A stretch of DNA of 5,473 bases. Origin: Bacillota bacterium. GTDB lineage: Bacteria; Bacillota; Dehalobacteriia; UBA4068. The notes under the pieces were generated by a model, which was not told the origin of the DNA, ran no database searches, and saw nothing but the letters and a program-made list of their open reading frames with translations. Shown here in pieces: positions 1 to 5,473 of this stretch. The stretch's first letter is position 1; each line of letters starts with the position of its first letter. The stretch is from assembly GCA_030528765.1 (NCBI GenBank), contig JAUMYD010000102.1, positions 1-5,473 on the forward strand, in the 5' to 3' direction. Position numbers and translations under genes: made by a program.

Positions 1-115
1 CTTTTGCTGGCTTTTTGTGCGTCTATTTCCGATTTCCTGTCCGCCTGCACCCAAGAAACAGCGGGAGCCCGAAAAGGACTCCGCAGGCGGGACAACGGTT
101 TGTGAAAGCCCGCTT
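1..115 (+). other. Unassigned left edge, possible tail of a plus-strand gene or structured RNA
   Basis: I recognise no gene here. All three plus-strand frames are open at the window edge; they stop at 103-105, 120-122 and 158-160, and none of the short tails resembles a family I know. Only the frame ending at 105 stops just before the plus-strand terminator-like hairpin at 116-137. The stretch also has strong self-complementarity: 39-48 pairs with 83-93 (10 base pairs with one bulged G), 64-67 can pair with 79-82, and 60-65 could alternatively pair with 109-114. This fits either the end of a coding transcript or the 3' part of a structured RNA. I checked by eye for landmarks of SRP RNA, tmRNA, RNase P RNA, T-box leaders and common riboswitches and saw none. 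Confidence 0.3.
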
Positions 116-137
116 TGCCTGATCACAGGCAGTTTTT
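116..137 (+). terminator. Putative intrinsic terminator of a plus-strand transcript entering from the left
   Basis: A six-pair stem, TGCCTG (116-121) with CAGGCA (126-131), closes a four-base ATCA loop and is followed within two bases by TTTTT (133-137). The T run lies on the plus-strand side only, so the direction is plus. It faces the minus-strand terminator at 171-204, a convergent arrangement. The stem is short and only moderately G+C-rich, so this is probable and not certain. Confidence 0.5.
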
Positions 138-170
138 ACACAAAGCGTTTTTGCGGATAGCATCTTTCAT

Positions 171-204
171 AAAAAACCGGCCCGTGAACAAAAGCACGGG
201 CCGG
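171..204 (-). terminator. Strong intrinsic terminator of the aminotransferase transcript
   Basis: A perfect ten-pair, G+C-rich stem pairs 195-204 with 177-186 around an eight-base loop (187-194). On the minus strand it is followed by six consecutive T residues (171-176). It begins 65 bases after the aminotransferase stop codon and is the clearest terminator in the window. It probably ends the UPF0182-aminotransferase transcript. Confidence 0.9.
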
Positions 205-219
205 GCTGTGTTCTTCATG

Positions 220-241
220 GAGCCCCCTATGGGGCTCTTTT
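220..241 (+). terminator. Second hairpin, possible backup plus-strand terminator
   Basis: GAGCCCC (220-226) pairs perfectly with GGGGCTC (231-237) around a CTAT loop. On the plus strand TTTT (238-241) follows at once. On the minus strand the hairpin is followed by CATGAAG, so it cannot be a canonical terminator in that direction. It may catch plus-strand readthrough past 137, or it may only protect the 3' end of the aminotransferase mRNA, within whose 3' untranslated region it lies. Confidence 0.4.
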
Positions 242-269
242 GCATTGTATGAAAAGGGATTGCCTTCCT

Positions 270-1460
270 TTATTTGTTGTATTCCTCCTGAATCAGGCCA
301 CCCAGACGCTGCAGCGCTGTATCGATCTGAAGTGGGGTGCTGGAAGAGAAATTCAGGCGCAGGGTATCCAGACCCTGTGTCTCCTCCAGAAAGAAGGGCG
401 TGCCGGGAACAAAGGCCACCTTGCATTCGCTGATGGCGCGTTCCAGCAGCTTGCCGGTGTTTTTGATGCCCGGCAGCCGGATCCAGACGAAGAGGCCGCC
501 TTCCGGGCGGGTGAATTCCGCATCCGCCGGGAAATAGCTCTCCAGACCCTGCAGCATGGCATCCAGGCGTTCGCCATAGATTGCCGTGATGGTGCGGAGA
601 TGATCCGGCAGCAGGCCGCGCATGAGGAATTCCGCGCAAATGGCCTGGGGCAGGCTGGCGGTGTGGGTATCCAGCCCCTGCTTGACCTTTTCCATCTGCT
701 GGATCAGATCAGCGGCACCCACGGCTGCACCCACGCGCAGGCCGGGAGCGATGATCTTGGAGAAGCTGTTCATCAGGATCACGTTTCCGGCGGTATCAAA
801 GCTCTTGATGGGGGGCAGGGGCGTGCCCTTGATGCGGACATCCCCATAGGGATCATCCTCTATGACGATCACATCGTATTCTGCGGCCAGCTCGGCGATG
901 CGTTTGCGACGTTCCGTGGGCAGGGTGCGGCCGGTAGGATTCTGGAAGGTGGGGATGGTATAGAGCAGACGGGGCTGATGAGCCTTGATCTTTGCTTCCA
1001 GATCGTCCATGAGCATGCCCTCGCCGTCCATCTCTACGGGGATGATCTTTGCGCCCAGCTTCTTGATGGCGTTCAGCGTTCCCAGGAAGGTGGGGTTTTC
1101 GATCAGCACCGGGGTTCCCGGATCAATGAACATATCCAGCACCATGTAAATGCCCTGGGTGCTGCCGGTGAAGGGGATGATATTTTCCAGCTCTGCCTGA
1201 ATGTTTTTCGGCCGGAAAAGATGTTCCAGCACTGCCTGGCGCAGGGGCAGATAGCCGTTGGTCACGCCGTATTGCAGCATCTGGGTAGGTTTTTCCCGCA
1301 GCAGCTGATCAGCGATCTCCCGGATTTTATCTACGGGGAAGCTTTCCGGATCCGGATTGCCGCCGCCCAGGGAGATGATCTCCGGGTCGGACATCAGCTT
1401 CATGATCTGCCGGATGGCACTGCCGGTGAGTCGGCTCATTCGTTCGGAATACTGTCTCAT
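270..1460 (-). CDS. PLP-dependent aminotransferase, class I/II fold (Aro8/LysN-like, COG1167 type)
   Basis: This 396-residue cytoplasmic enzyme belongs to the fold-type I aminotransferases, which move amino groups between amino acids and 2-oxo acids using pyridoxal phosphate. Counted from the chosen start, visible family features are the N-terminal substrate-loop motif SLGGGNPDPESFP (about 30-42), QYGVTNGYLPLR (63-74), the NPTGR loop with the cofactor-binding Asn about 174, EDDPYG with Asp about 202 and Tyr about 205 contacting the ring, SFSKIIAPGLRVG with the Schiff-base Lys about 235, and LRLNFS with the carboxylate-binding Arg about 368. No catalytic residue is missing. The length and motifs match 2-aminoadipate/aromatic aminotransferases and the catalytic half of MocR regulators. 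No winged-helix domain is present, so it is an enzyme and not a MocR regulator. Substrate cannot be told from sequence; valine-pyruvate, aromatic or 2-aminoadipate activity are all possible. The start is the ATG at 1460, since the ribosome binding site abuts an ATG at 1466 too closely. The gene follows UPF0182 by 80 bases, probably in one transcript. Confidence 0.93.
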   Translation of the reverse strand: MRQYSERMSRLTGSAIRQIMKLMSDPEIISLGGGNPDPESFPVDKIREIADQLLREKPTQMLQYGVTNGYLPLRQAVLEHLFRPKNIQAELENIIPFTGSTQGIYMVLDMFIDPGTPVLIENPTFLGTLNAIKKLGAKIIPVEMDGEGMLMDDLEAKIKAHQPRLLYTIPTFQNPTGRTLPTERRKRIAELAAEYDVIVIEDDPYGDVRIKGTPLPPIKSFDTAGNVILMNSFSKIIAPGLRVGAAVGAADLIQQMEKVKQGLDTHTASLPQAICAEFLMRGLLPDHLRTITAIYGERLDAMLQGLESYFPADAEFTRPEGGLFVWIRLPGIKNTGKLLERAISECKVAFVPGTPFFLEETQGLDTLRLNFSSSTPLQIDTALQRLGGLIQEEYNK

Positions 1461-1467
1461 TTTCATA

Positions 1468-1474
1468 CCTCTTT
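1468..1474 (-). promoter_or_regulatory. Ribosome binding site that favours the second ATG of the aminotransferase
   Basis: On the minus strand AAAGAGG is followed by T and then ATGAAAATG. The spacing is one base to the first ATG (1466-1464) and seven bases to the second (1460-1458). Seven is in the normal range and one is not, so translation most likely starts at 1460, which removes Met-Lys from the longer reading. Confidence 0.7.
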
Positions 1475-1517
1475 CTGGAGATTTTTCTGATGCTTCAGGG
1501 ATTTATCTTTCTGCTTT

Positions 1518-1532
1518 CCGGGGCTTGCCCGG
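1518..1532 (-). other. Small G+C hairpin between the UPF0182 and aminotransferase genes
   Basis: CCGGG (1518-1522) pairs with CCCGG (1528-1532) around a five-base loop, starting eight bases after the UPF0182 stop codon. The minus-strand sequence after it is AAAGCAGAAAG, with no T run, so it is not a usual terminator for UPF0182. It may help set mRNA stability between two co-transcribed genes. The rest of the gap (1467-1540) shows no good promoter: a GATAAAT string has no recognisable -35 element. Confidence 0.4.
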
Positions 1533-1540
1533 TTTCTCAC

Positions 1541-4405
1541 TTATTCCGGGATATCAGGAAGCGCTTCCATTTCTTCTTCCGGCAAGGCTGGGGCTTCTTC
1601 CTCCGGCAGCATCTGCTGCAGGTAGAAGGAGAGCGTCTCCAAATGCTCGCCGTATGCGGCCCAATCACCGTTCCGCTGGGCCTCCAGTGCCTGCTCATAG
1701 GCGGCATTGGCTTTTTCGGCCAGCTCTTCCAGTTCGTAGCTGCCGATCTCCGGTTCCGGCATTTCGTTCTCCTCGCTGCTGCTTTCGCTTTCTCCCCGGA
1801 GGGCAGCCATATCTACATCGAACATCACCTCCAGAGCTTCGGTAAGTGTATCCTCATAGGCGATGCGTTCATTGTAGTAGATGATGACCTTTTTCACCTC
1901 CGGCAGGGAGGAGCTGGCGCTTTCCAGGTAGATGGGCTCCACATACATCAGGCTGGAGCCAATGGGAATGACGAACATATTGCCCCGGCTATAGGTAGAG
2001 CCGGCACTGCTCCAGAGCGTGAAATCCTGGGCGATCTCCGTATTCTGGTTGATCTGGGCTTCGATCTGCTGCGGGCCGTAGATGATGCGATCCTTGGGCA
2101 TCTGGTAGAGCACCAGCTCGCCGTAATTCTCGCCATCATTTCGGGCCACCAGCAGTGCGGTCAGATTGTTCTTTCCACTGGGTGTGTAGGGGATGGAATT
2201 GATGAATTCCGCTTCTTCCTCCCCGGGCAACTTCATGATGAAGTAGGTGGGCGTCATGGTGACCTGCTCTCTGCCATAGGTTTCCGTGGCCAGGGCCCAG
2301 CCATCCTCATTCTGGTAGAATACGTTTACATCCGTCATATGGTATTTGGTGTAGATATCAGCCTGGATGGTGAACATGGTGTTTGGGTAACGCAGGTGGG
2401 CCTGCAGGCTTTCCGGCATCTCTTCCAGATCCTTGAAAAGATCAGGGTAGATATTCTGCAGGGTATCTGCAATAGGATCTTCTGCCCCTACGATATAGAA
2501 GCTGACATCCCCGTTATAGGCATCCACGACTACCTTTATGGAGTTGCGGATATAGTTGATCCCCGTGTCCCCGAAGGGTTCGGAATAGGGATAATAGCCG
2601 CTGACGGTGTAGGCATCCAGGATCCAATACAGGCCGCCATCTGCCGCCACGATGTAGGGATCCTCATCGTAGCTGAGGAAGGGGGCGATCTTCTGGATGC
2701 GCTCCATGATATTGCGGTTGATGAGGATACGGGAATCCTTATCGATATTGGTGGAGACCAGGATCTGCATATCACCCTCCCGCAGCGCAAAGAGGATACG
2801 GTTCAGCAGGGTCATGGGGATGCCGGCCATCCCTTCATATTCCGTGTAGACATTGCTTTCACCGGAGGGATAGTCGAATTCCGGTTCATTGGTATTGACG
2901 ATCACATAATTGTTGGTATCCTCCCCGAAATAGATCTCCGGGCGGGTAATTTCGATCTCCGGAACCTGAGAGACCGGCGGAATGCTGTCGATCAGCATGG
3001 CGGGCTGCCCGCTTTCGCTGACGGTATCCACCCGGGAGAGGGTGATTCCATAGCCGTGGGTATATTTCAGGTGGGCTGTCAGCCATTGCTGGTTGATAGC
3101 GTTTTCATCGATTTCCCGGGCAGAAAGGAAGGTCTGGGTGTATTCCCCATTTACCATATAACGATCCACATCCACATCGTTGAAATTATAGTATAGGCGG
3201 ATGCTCTGGGTCTGGTTATAATATTTCAGGGCAGGCTCGTAGTCATTGATACGGATATTGGTGATGGTCTCCAGATTTTCTTCAATATCCTCTGCCGTGA
3301 GATCATACTGAACATCATAATCCTCTGTACGGATATCCTGCAGATCATAGGCATAGCGGGTAAAGGCGATATTGTTTTCCAGATAAGCCCGTTCTTTATT
3401 GAGCTCATCCGGTTCCACTACCAGGTTCTGCACCAGGGCCCCAGCAAAAACACCCAGAATACCCAGAGCGACCATGGCTGCAGGGGCCAGCAGGATGCGT
3501 TTGATCTTTCCCTTTTTCAGGCTGAGCACCACCAGGACCGCACCGGCCAGAGAAAGGGCTACCTGCAGGCGGTAGACCCAGAGGTGGATCTTGATATCCG
3601 TGAAGCCGGCTCCAAAGACCACACCGCTGCTGCTGGTATAAAGCAGGGTAAACTGCTTGAGATAGAAGTGCAGTGCCAGCAAAAGAAAGAATAGCACGCC
3701 CAAAACGGCCAGCTGCGTGCCTGCTACCTTCAGCAGATTAGCCGCTGTACTTTTATTGAACCTGGGCACACTGCCGGACGCTTCAAAGCTGCCGAAGGGG
3801 GAGAAGCCGGAAAAGGGATTCTGGCTGTTCTGCTCTGCCTTTTTCTCCTCCCGATCAAAAAGATGGGGGCGGCGTTTCACCAGCAGAGCCAGGTAATAAA
3901 GCACATTCACCACAGCAAAGCCAATCACCAGCCCGATCAGCAGCACATTCAGCCGCTGCAGGAATTCCAGCTTAAAGATATAGAAGCCCACATCATTGTT
4001 GAAAATGGGATCTGTAATGCCGAAATCCGTGCTATTGGTGAACTGCAGAAGCTGGAACCAGAGCTGCTGCGCGATGCTGAAGGCTGCGAGCAGGGCAAAG
4101 GCCAGGGAGAGAATGCCGGCGATCCAGTTGATGCTCTTTTCCGAAGAACTATGCTCGCAGGCACCCAGGCGTTTATAGTAGTTCTTTTTTATGACCATCA
4201 GGTAAAAGTAGCAGACCAGCCCCACGATCACAAAAACGGGTATGCCGAATTTCAGCTGGGACAGCAGCTCAGTAAAAAACACGCTTACATAGCCCAGCTC
4301 TTTAAACCAGAGCAGATCCGTAAAGAAACCTACCAGGATAAAAAAGAGGATCAGAGCCAGCGCAAGGCTGGAGATGGCAATGATTTTTACTTTGTTCTTT
4401 TTCAC
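1541..4405 (-). CDS. UPF0182 family (COG1615) multi-pass membrane protein of unknown function
   Basis: This 954-residue protein has the full length and layout of the UPF0182 family (DUF/PF03699), which is widespread in Firmicutes, Actinobacteria and Cyanobacteria and has no assigned function. Seven hydrophobic segments are visible, at about 7-28, 52-73, 93-115, 152-176, 228-249, 273-296 and 304-326. A charged cytoplasmic-looking loop (177-222) lies between the fourth and fifth. The remaining 630 residues are hydrophilic and probably face outside; this topology is inferred. Conserved-looking blocks there are RAYLENNIAFTRYAY (339-353), YTHGYG (448-453), RPEIYFGE (488-495), NYIRNSIKVVVDAYNGD (617-633), HLRYP (670-674) and RGNMFVIPIGSSLMYVEPIYL (about 807-827). 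The C-terminus has a Ser/Glu-rich linker (871-886), a helical GDW-containing segment (891-933) and an acidic Pro/Glu tail. The start is GTG, six bases after AAAGGAGT. No frameshift or truncation is seen. Confidence 0.93.
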   Translation of the reverse strand: MKKNKVKIIAISSLALALILFFILVGFFTDLLWFKELGYVSVFFTELLSQLKFGIPVFVIVGLVCYFYLMVIKKNYYKRLGACEHSSSEKSINWIAGILSLAFALLAAFSIAQQLWFQLLQFTNSTDFGITDPIFNNDVGFYIFKLEFLQRLNVLLIGLVIGFAVVNVLYYLALLVKRRPHLFDREEKKAEQNSQNPFSGFSPFGSFEASGSVPRFNKSTAANLLKVAGTQLAVLGVLFFLLLALHFYLKQFTLLYTSSSGVVFGAGFTDIKIHLWVYRLQVALSLAGAVLVVLSLKKGKIKRILLAPAAMVALGILGVFAGALVQNLVVEPDELNKERAYLENNIAFTRYAYDLQDIRTEDYDVQYDLTAEDIEENLETITNIRINDYEPALKYYNQTQSIRLYYNFNDVDVDRYMVNGEYTQTFLSAREIDENAINQQWLTAHLKYTHGYGITLSRVDTVSESGQPAMLIDSIPPVSQVPEIEITRPEIYFGEDTNNYVIVNTNEPEFDYPSGESNVYTEYEGMAGIPMTLLNRILFALREGDMQILVSTNIDKDSRILINRNIMERIQKIAPFLSYDEDPYIVAADGGLYWILDAYTVSGYYPYSEPFGDTGINYIRNSIKVVVDAYNGDVSFYIVGAEDPIADTLQNIYPDLFKDLEEMPESLQAHLRYPNTMFTIQADIYTKYHMTDVNVFYQNEDGWALATETYGREQVTMTPTYFIMKLPGEEEAEFINSIPYTPSGKNNLTALLVARNDGENYGELVLYQMPKDRIIYGPQQIEAQINQNTEIAQDFTLWSSAGSTYSRGNMFVIPIGSSLMYVEPIYLESASSSLPEVKKVIIYYNERIAYEDTLTEALEVMFDVDMAALRGESESSSEENEMPEPEIGSYELEELAEKANAAYEQALEAQRNGDWAAYGEHLETLSFYLQQMLPEEEAPALPEEEMEALPDIPE

Positions 4406-4410
4406 AGAAG

Positions 4411-4418
4411 ACTCCTTT
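4411..4418 (-). promoter_or_regulatory. Ribosome binding site that supports the GTG start of the UPF0182 gene
   Basis: The minus strand reads AAAGGAGT, then five bases (CTTCT), then GTG. The spacing of six bases from the last G of AGGAG is ideal. The next residues, MKKNKVK followed by a hydrophobic segment, are a typical cytoplasmic N-terminus of an inner-membrane protein, so the GTG start is well supported. Confidence 0.85.
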
Positions 4419-4435
4419 CGTTCTGCCTTGTTCTC

Positions 4436-4475
4436 TTCCGGGGCGAAGCGCCTTGCCCTTCCCGGAAAAGCCGGG
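4436..4475 (-). promoter_or_regulatory. Leader with two mutually exclusive hairpins upstream of UPF0182
   Basis: On the minus strand the segment at 4461-4465 (CCGGG) can pair with 4471-4475 upstream, giving a five-pair stem with a five-base loop. Extended to 4461-4467 (TTCCGGG), it can instead pair with 4436-4442 (CCCGGAA) downstream, giving a seven-pair stem. Both cannot form together. Neither is followed by a T run in the minus direction, so this is not a classical attenuator, and I recognise no known riboswitch in it. The second stem ends about 18 bases before the ribosome binding site. A regulatory role is speculative. Confidence 0.25.
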
Positions 4476-4485
4476 CTGCTTTTTT
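4461..4485 (+). terminator. Terminator-like hairpin pointing away from UPF0182
   Basis: In plus orientation CCCGG (4461-4465), loop AAAAG and CCGGG (4471-4475) are followed after four bases by TTTTTT (4480-4485), which is the form of a weak intrinsic terminator. No plus-strand gene precedes it; everything to the left is antisense to UPF0182. It could limit antisense transcription towards mrp or be a by-product of the leader structure on the other strand. Confidence 0.3.
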
Positions 4486-4503
4486 GTTTACAGCACTTTT
4501 TTA

Positions 4504-4512
4504 TTTATAACA
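4504..4512 (-). promoter_or_regulatory. Possible extended -10 promoter for the UPF0182-aminotransferase transcript
   Basis: The A+T-rich stretch at about 4480-4560 contains, on the minus strand, TGTTATAAA, a match to the extended -10 form TGnTATAAT with one mismatch. No convincing TTGACA-like -35 element lies 16-18 bases upstream, which an extended -10 promoter can tolerate. Transcription would begin near 4497 and give a leader of about 90 bases. Position within the gap, after the mrp terminator and before UPF0182, supports a promoter somewhere here, but the exact site is a guess. Confidence 0.35.
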
Positions 4513-4614
4513 TAATATATGGAAGAATAAAAGAGAAAACTGGCAGGAACCGAATAAAAACTGCACAAAAGCAGAAGGACTTGTTTTGCTTTCGTCTTTC
4601 CCGCTCTTTAGCTT

Positions 4615-4642
4615 ACAAAAGAAGGGCGGATCGCTCCGCCCT
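4615..4642 (-). terminator. Intrinsic terminator of mrp
   Basis: AGGGCGGA (4642-4635 on the minus strand) pairs perfectly with TCCGCCCT (4630-4623) around a four-base GCGA loop. It is followed on the minus strand by TCTTTTGT. The hairpin starts 21 bases after the mrp stop codon. On the plus strand the tail is only CTTTACG, so termination in the minus direction is favoured. It separates mrp from the UPF0182 transcript. Confidence 0.85.
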
Positions 4643-4663
4643 CTTTACGATGCGTAAAAAATA

Positions 4664-5473
4664 TCACAGAACAGCCAGAATGGGCTCCAGCGCATCCAGG
4701 TAGGATTGATCCAGCTCCTCAATGCGACCGGCATCACAGGTGGCGGCAATGGCAGGATCAATGGGCAGGCGGGCAGTGGTGACCAGGCCGTATTCCTTGG
4801 CAACATCTGCCAGGTGGCTTTCACCAAAGACGGCATGTTCCTTGCCGCAATCGGGGCAGCGGAAATAGGACATGTTCTCCACCAGGCCCAAAACCGGAAC
4901 GGACATCATATAGGCCATTTTTACAGCCTTCCCCACGATCATGGAGACCAGATCCTGCGGGGAGGTGACAATGATCACACCATCCAGAGGAAGGGACTGG
5001 AAAACGGTCAGCGGAACATCACCGGTGCCGGGGGGCATATCCACGAACATATAATCCACATCACCCCAGATCACTTCAGACCAGAACTGCTTCACAGTGC
5101 CTGCGATCACCGGGCCGCGCCAGACAACGGGGTCTGTATCATGCTCCAGCAGCAGGTTGATGGACATCAGCTTCAGGCCGTTTTCGGTTTCCGTGGGCAG
5201 CAGGCCTTCGTCCGTTCCCACTGCCTTCGATTTGATGCCGAAGACCTTGGGGATGGAGGGGCCGGTCAGATCCCCGTCCAGAATAGCGGTTTTCCTGCCT
5301 TTGCGGGCCATGGCTACTGCCAGCATGGAGGTGACCAGGGATTTCCCAACGCCACCTTTGCCGCTGACCACGCCGATGACTTTTTTCACATTGGAGCCGG
5401 GATGGGCCGGGGCCAAAAAGCTGTTGCGATCCTGGCAATCGCTCTGATTGCAGCTGTCACAGTTATGGGTGCA
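4664..5473 (-). CDS. mrp: Mrp/NBP35 family Fe-S cluster carrier ATPase, 5' end cut by window edge
   Basis: This is a cytoplasmic P-loop ATPase of the MinD/ParA superfamily that, in characterised relatives (Mrp/ApbC, Nbp35), binds an Fe-S cluster between two subunits and delivers it to apoproteins. The window shows 269 residues. Numbered from the edge, they contain a cysteine cluster CTHNCDSCNQSDC (Cys 1, 5, 8 and 13), the deviant Walker A GKGGVGKS (38-45), DGDLTGPS (66-73), Walker B VDMPPGTGD (144-152), TSPQ (170-173) and the cluster-bridging CPDC (206-209). The protein ends ILAVL and TGA. The frame stays open to the last base, so the true start lies just outside, probably only a few codons away. 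The TTG at 5416 that could serve as a start would remove the cysteine cluster and is rejected. All expected nucleotide- and cluster-binding residues are present. The gene ends 258 bases before UPF0182 and has its own terminator, so a shared transcript is unlikely. Confidence 0.95.
   Translation of the reverse strand, partial: CTHNCDSCNQSDCQDRNSFLAPAHPGSNVKKVIGVVSGKGGVGKSLVTSMLAVAMARKGRKTAILDGDLTGPSIPKVFGIKSKAVGTDEGLLPTETENGLKLMSINLLLEHDTDPVVWRGPVIAGTVKQFWSEVIWGDVDYMFVDMPPGTGDVPLTVFQSLPLDGVIIVTSPQDLVSMIVGKAVKMAYMMSVPVLGLVENMSYFRCPDCGKEHAVFGESHLADVAKEYGLVTTARLPIDPAIAATCDAGRIEELDQSYLDALEPILAVL

Noticed and set aside
23..163. 46-codon minus-strand frame with a CPAC motif near the left edge
   Set aside because: It has no ribosome binding site, starts just after a strong terminator and resembles no known small protein; the CPAC is probably chance.
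136..639. 167-codon minus-strand open frame over the 3' part of the aminotransferase
   Set aside because: It lies in another frame of the conserved enzyme, runs through the terminator hairpin at 171-204 and has the Arg/Pro/His-rich composition of an off-frame reading.
240..1490. 416-codon plus-strand open frame overlapping the aminotransferase
   Set aside because: It is antisense in codon register to a gene with all catalytic motifs, has no ribosome binding site that I can see, and its translation resembles no family; its length follows from avoidance of TTA, CTA and TCA codons.
1490..3196. 568-codon plus-strand open frame overlapping UPF0182
   Set aside because: It is the codon-register shadow of a well conserved membrane protein gene; the composition (many Gly, Ile, Asp, His) is what reverse-complementing that gene gives.
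3863..4510. 215-codon plus-strand open frame across the UPF0182 start
   Set aside because: It is antisense to the membrane-segment coding region and runs through its leader; the translation is rich in Gln, Lys and His without a recognisable domain.
4502..4660. Possible small gene or RNA in the gap between mrp and UPF0182
   Set aside because: The stretch is A+T-rich and explained by the mrp terminator and a promoter region; a weak AAAGCA/TGCTTT inverted repeat near 4568-4592 is too short to support an RNA gene.
5097..5447. 116-codon plus-strand open frame antisense to mrp
   Set aside because: It overlaps the conserved nucleotide-binding region of mrp, and its translation has no recognisable domain.
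1..5473. Mobile element, CRISPR array, tRNA, defence or toxin-antitoxin system
   Set aside because: No transposase, integrase, spaced repeats, cloverleaf sequence or small paired genes were seen; the three genes are housekeeping-type families and account for most of the window.

Overview
The window is a stretch of ordinary bacterial chromosome, most likely from an anaerobic Firmicute of the class Clostridia. The grounds are the style of the three proteins, moderate G+C with AGGAG-type ribosome binding sites, an Mrp with a short four-cysteine N-terminus instead of the proteobacterial MIP18-like domain, and intrinsic terminators. The lineage is an inference from protein character and was not checked by a search.

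All three recognisable genes are on the minus strand, so transcription runs from right to left. At the right edge is mrp (4664 to the window edge, 5' end cut off), an Fe-S cluster carrier P-loop ATPase that ends in its own terminator (about 4615-4642). A 258-base gap holds that terminator, an A+T-rich stretch with a possible extended -10 promoter, and a hairpin-rich leader. Next is a 954-codon UPF0182/COG1615 membrane protein (1541-4405, GTG start), a conserved family without an assigned function. After 80 bases comes a fold-type I PLP-dependent aminotransferase of the Aro8/LysN/MocR-catalytic-domain type (270-1460), followed by a strong terminator (171-204). The UPF0182 gene and the aminotransferase gene have no convincing terminator between them and are probably co-transcribed. 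Nothing in the sequences links the two functions.

The left 170 bases hold no gene I can identify. A plus-strand terminator-like hairpin (116-137) faces the minus-strand terminator (171-204). This is the usual picture of two convergent transcripts meeting, so a plus-strand gene or RNA probably lies to the left, with only its tail in the window. Inverted repeats at 39-93 suggest structure in that tail.

I found no mobile element, CRISPR array, tRNA, rRNA, defence cassette or new multi-gene system. The points most worth checking are the true 5' ends of mrp and the aminotransferase gene, the alternative hairpins in the UPF0182 leader, and the identity of the plus-strand transcript ending at the left edge.
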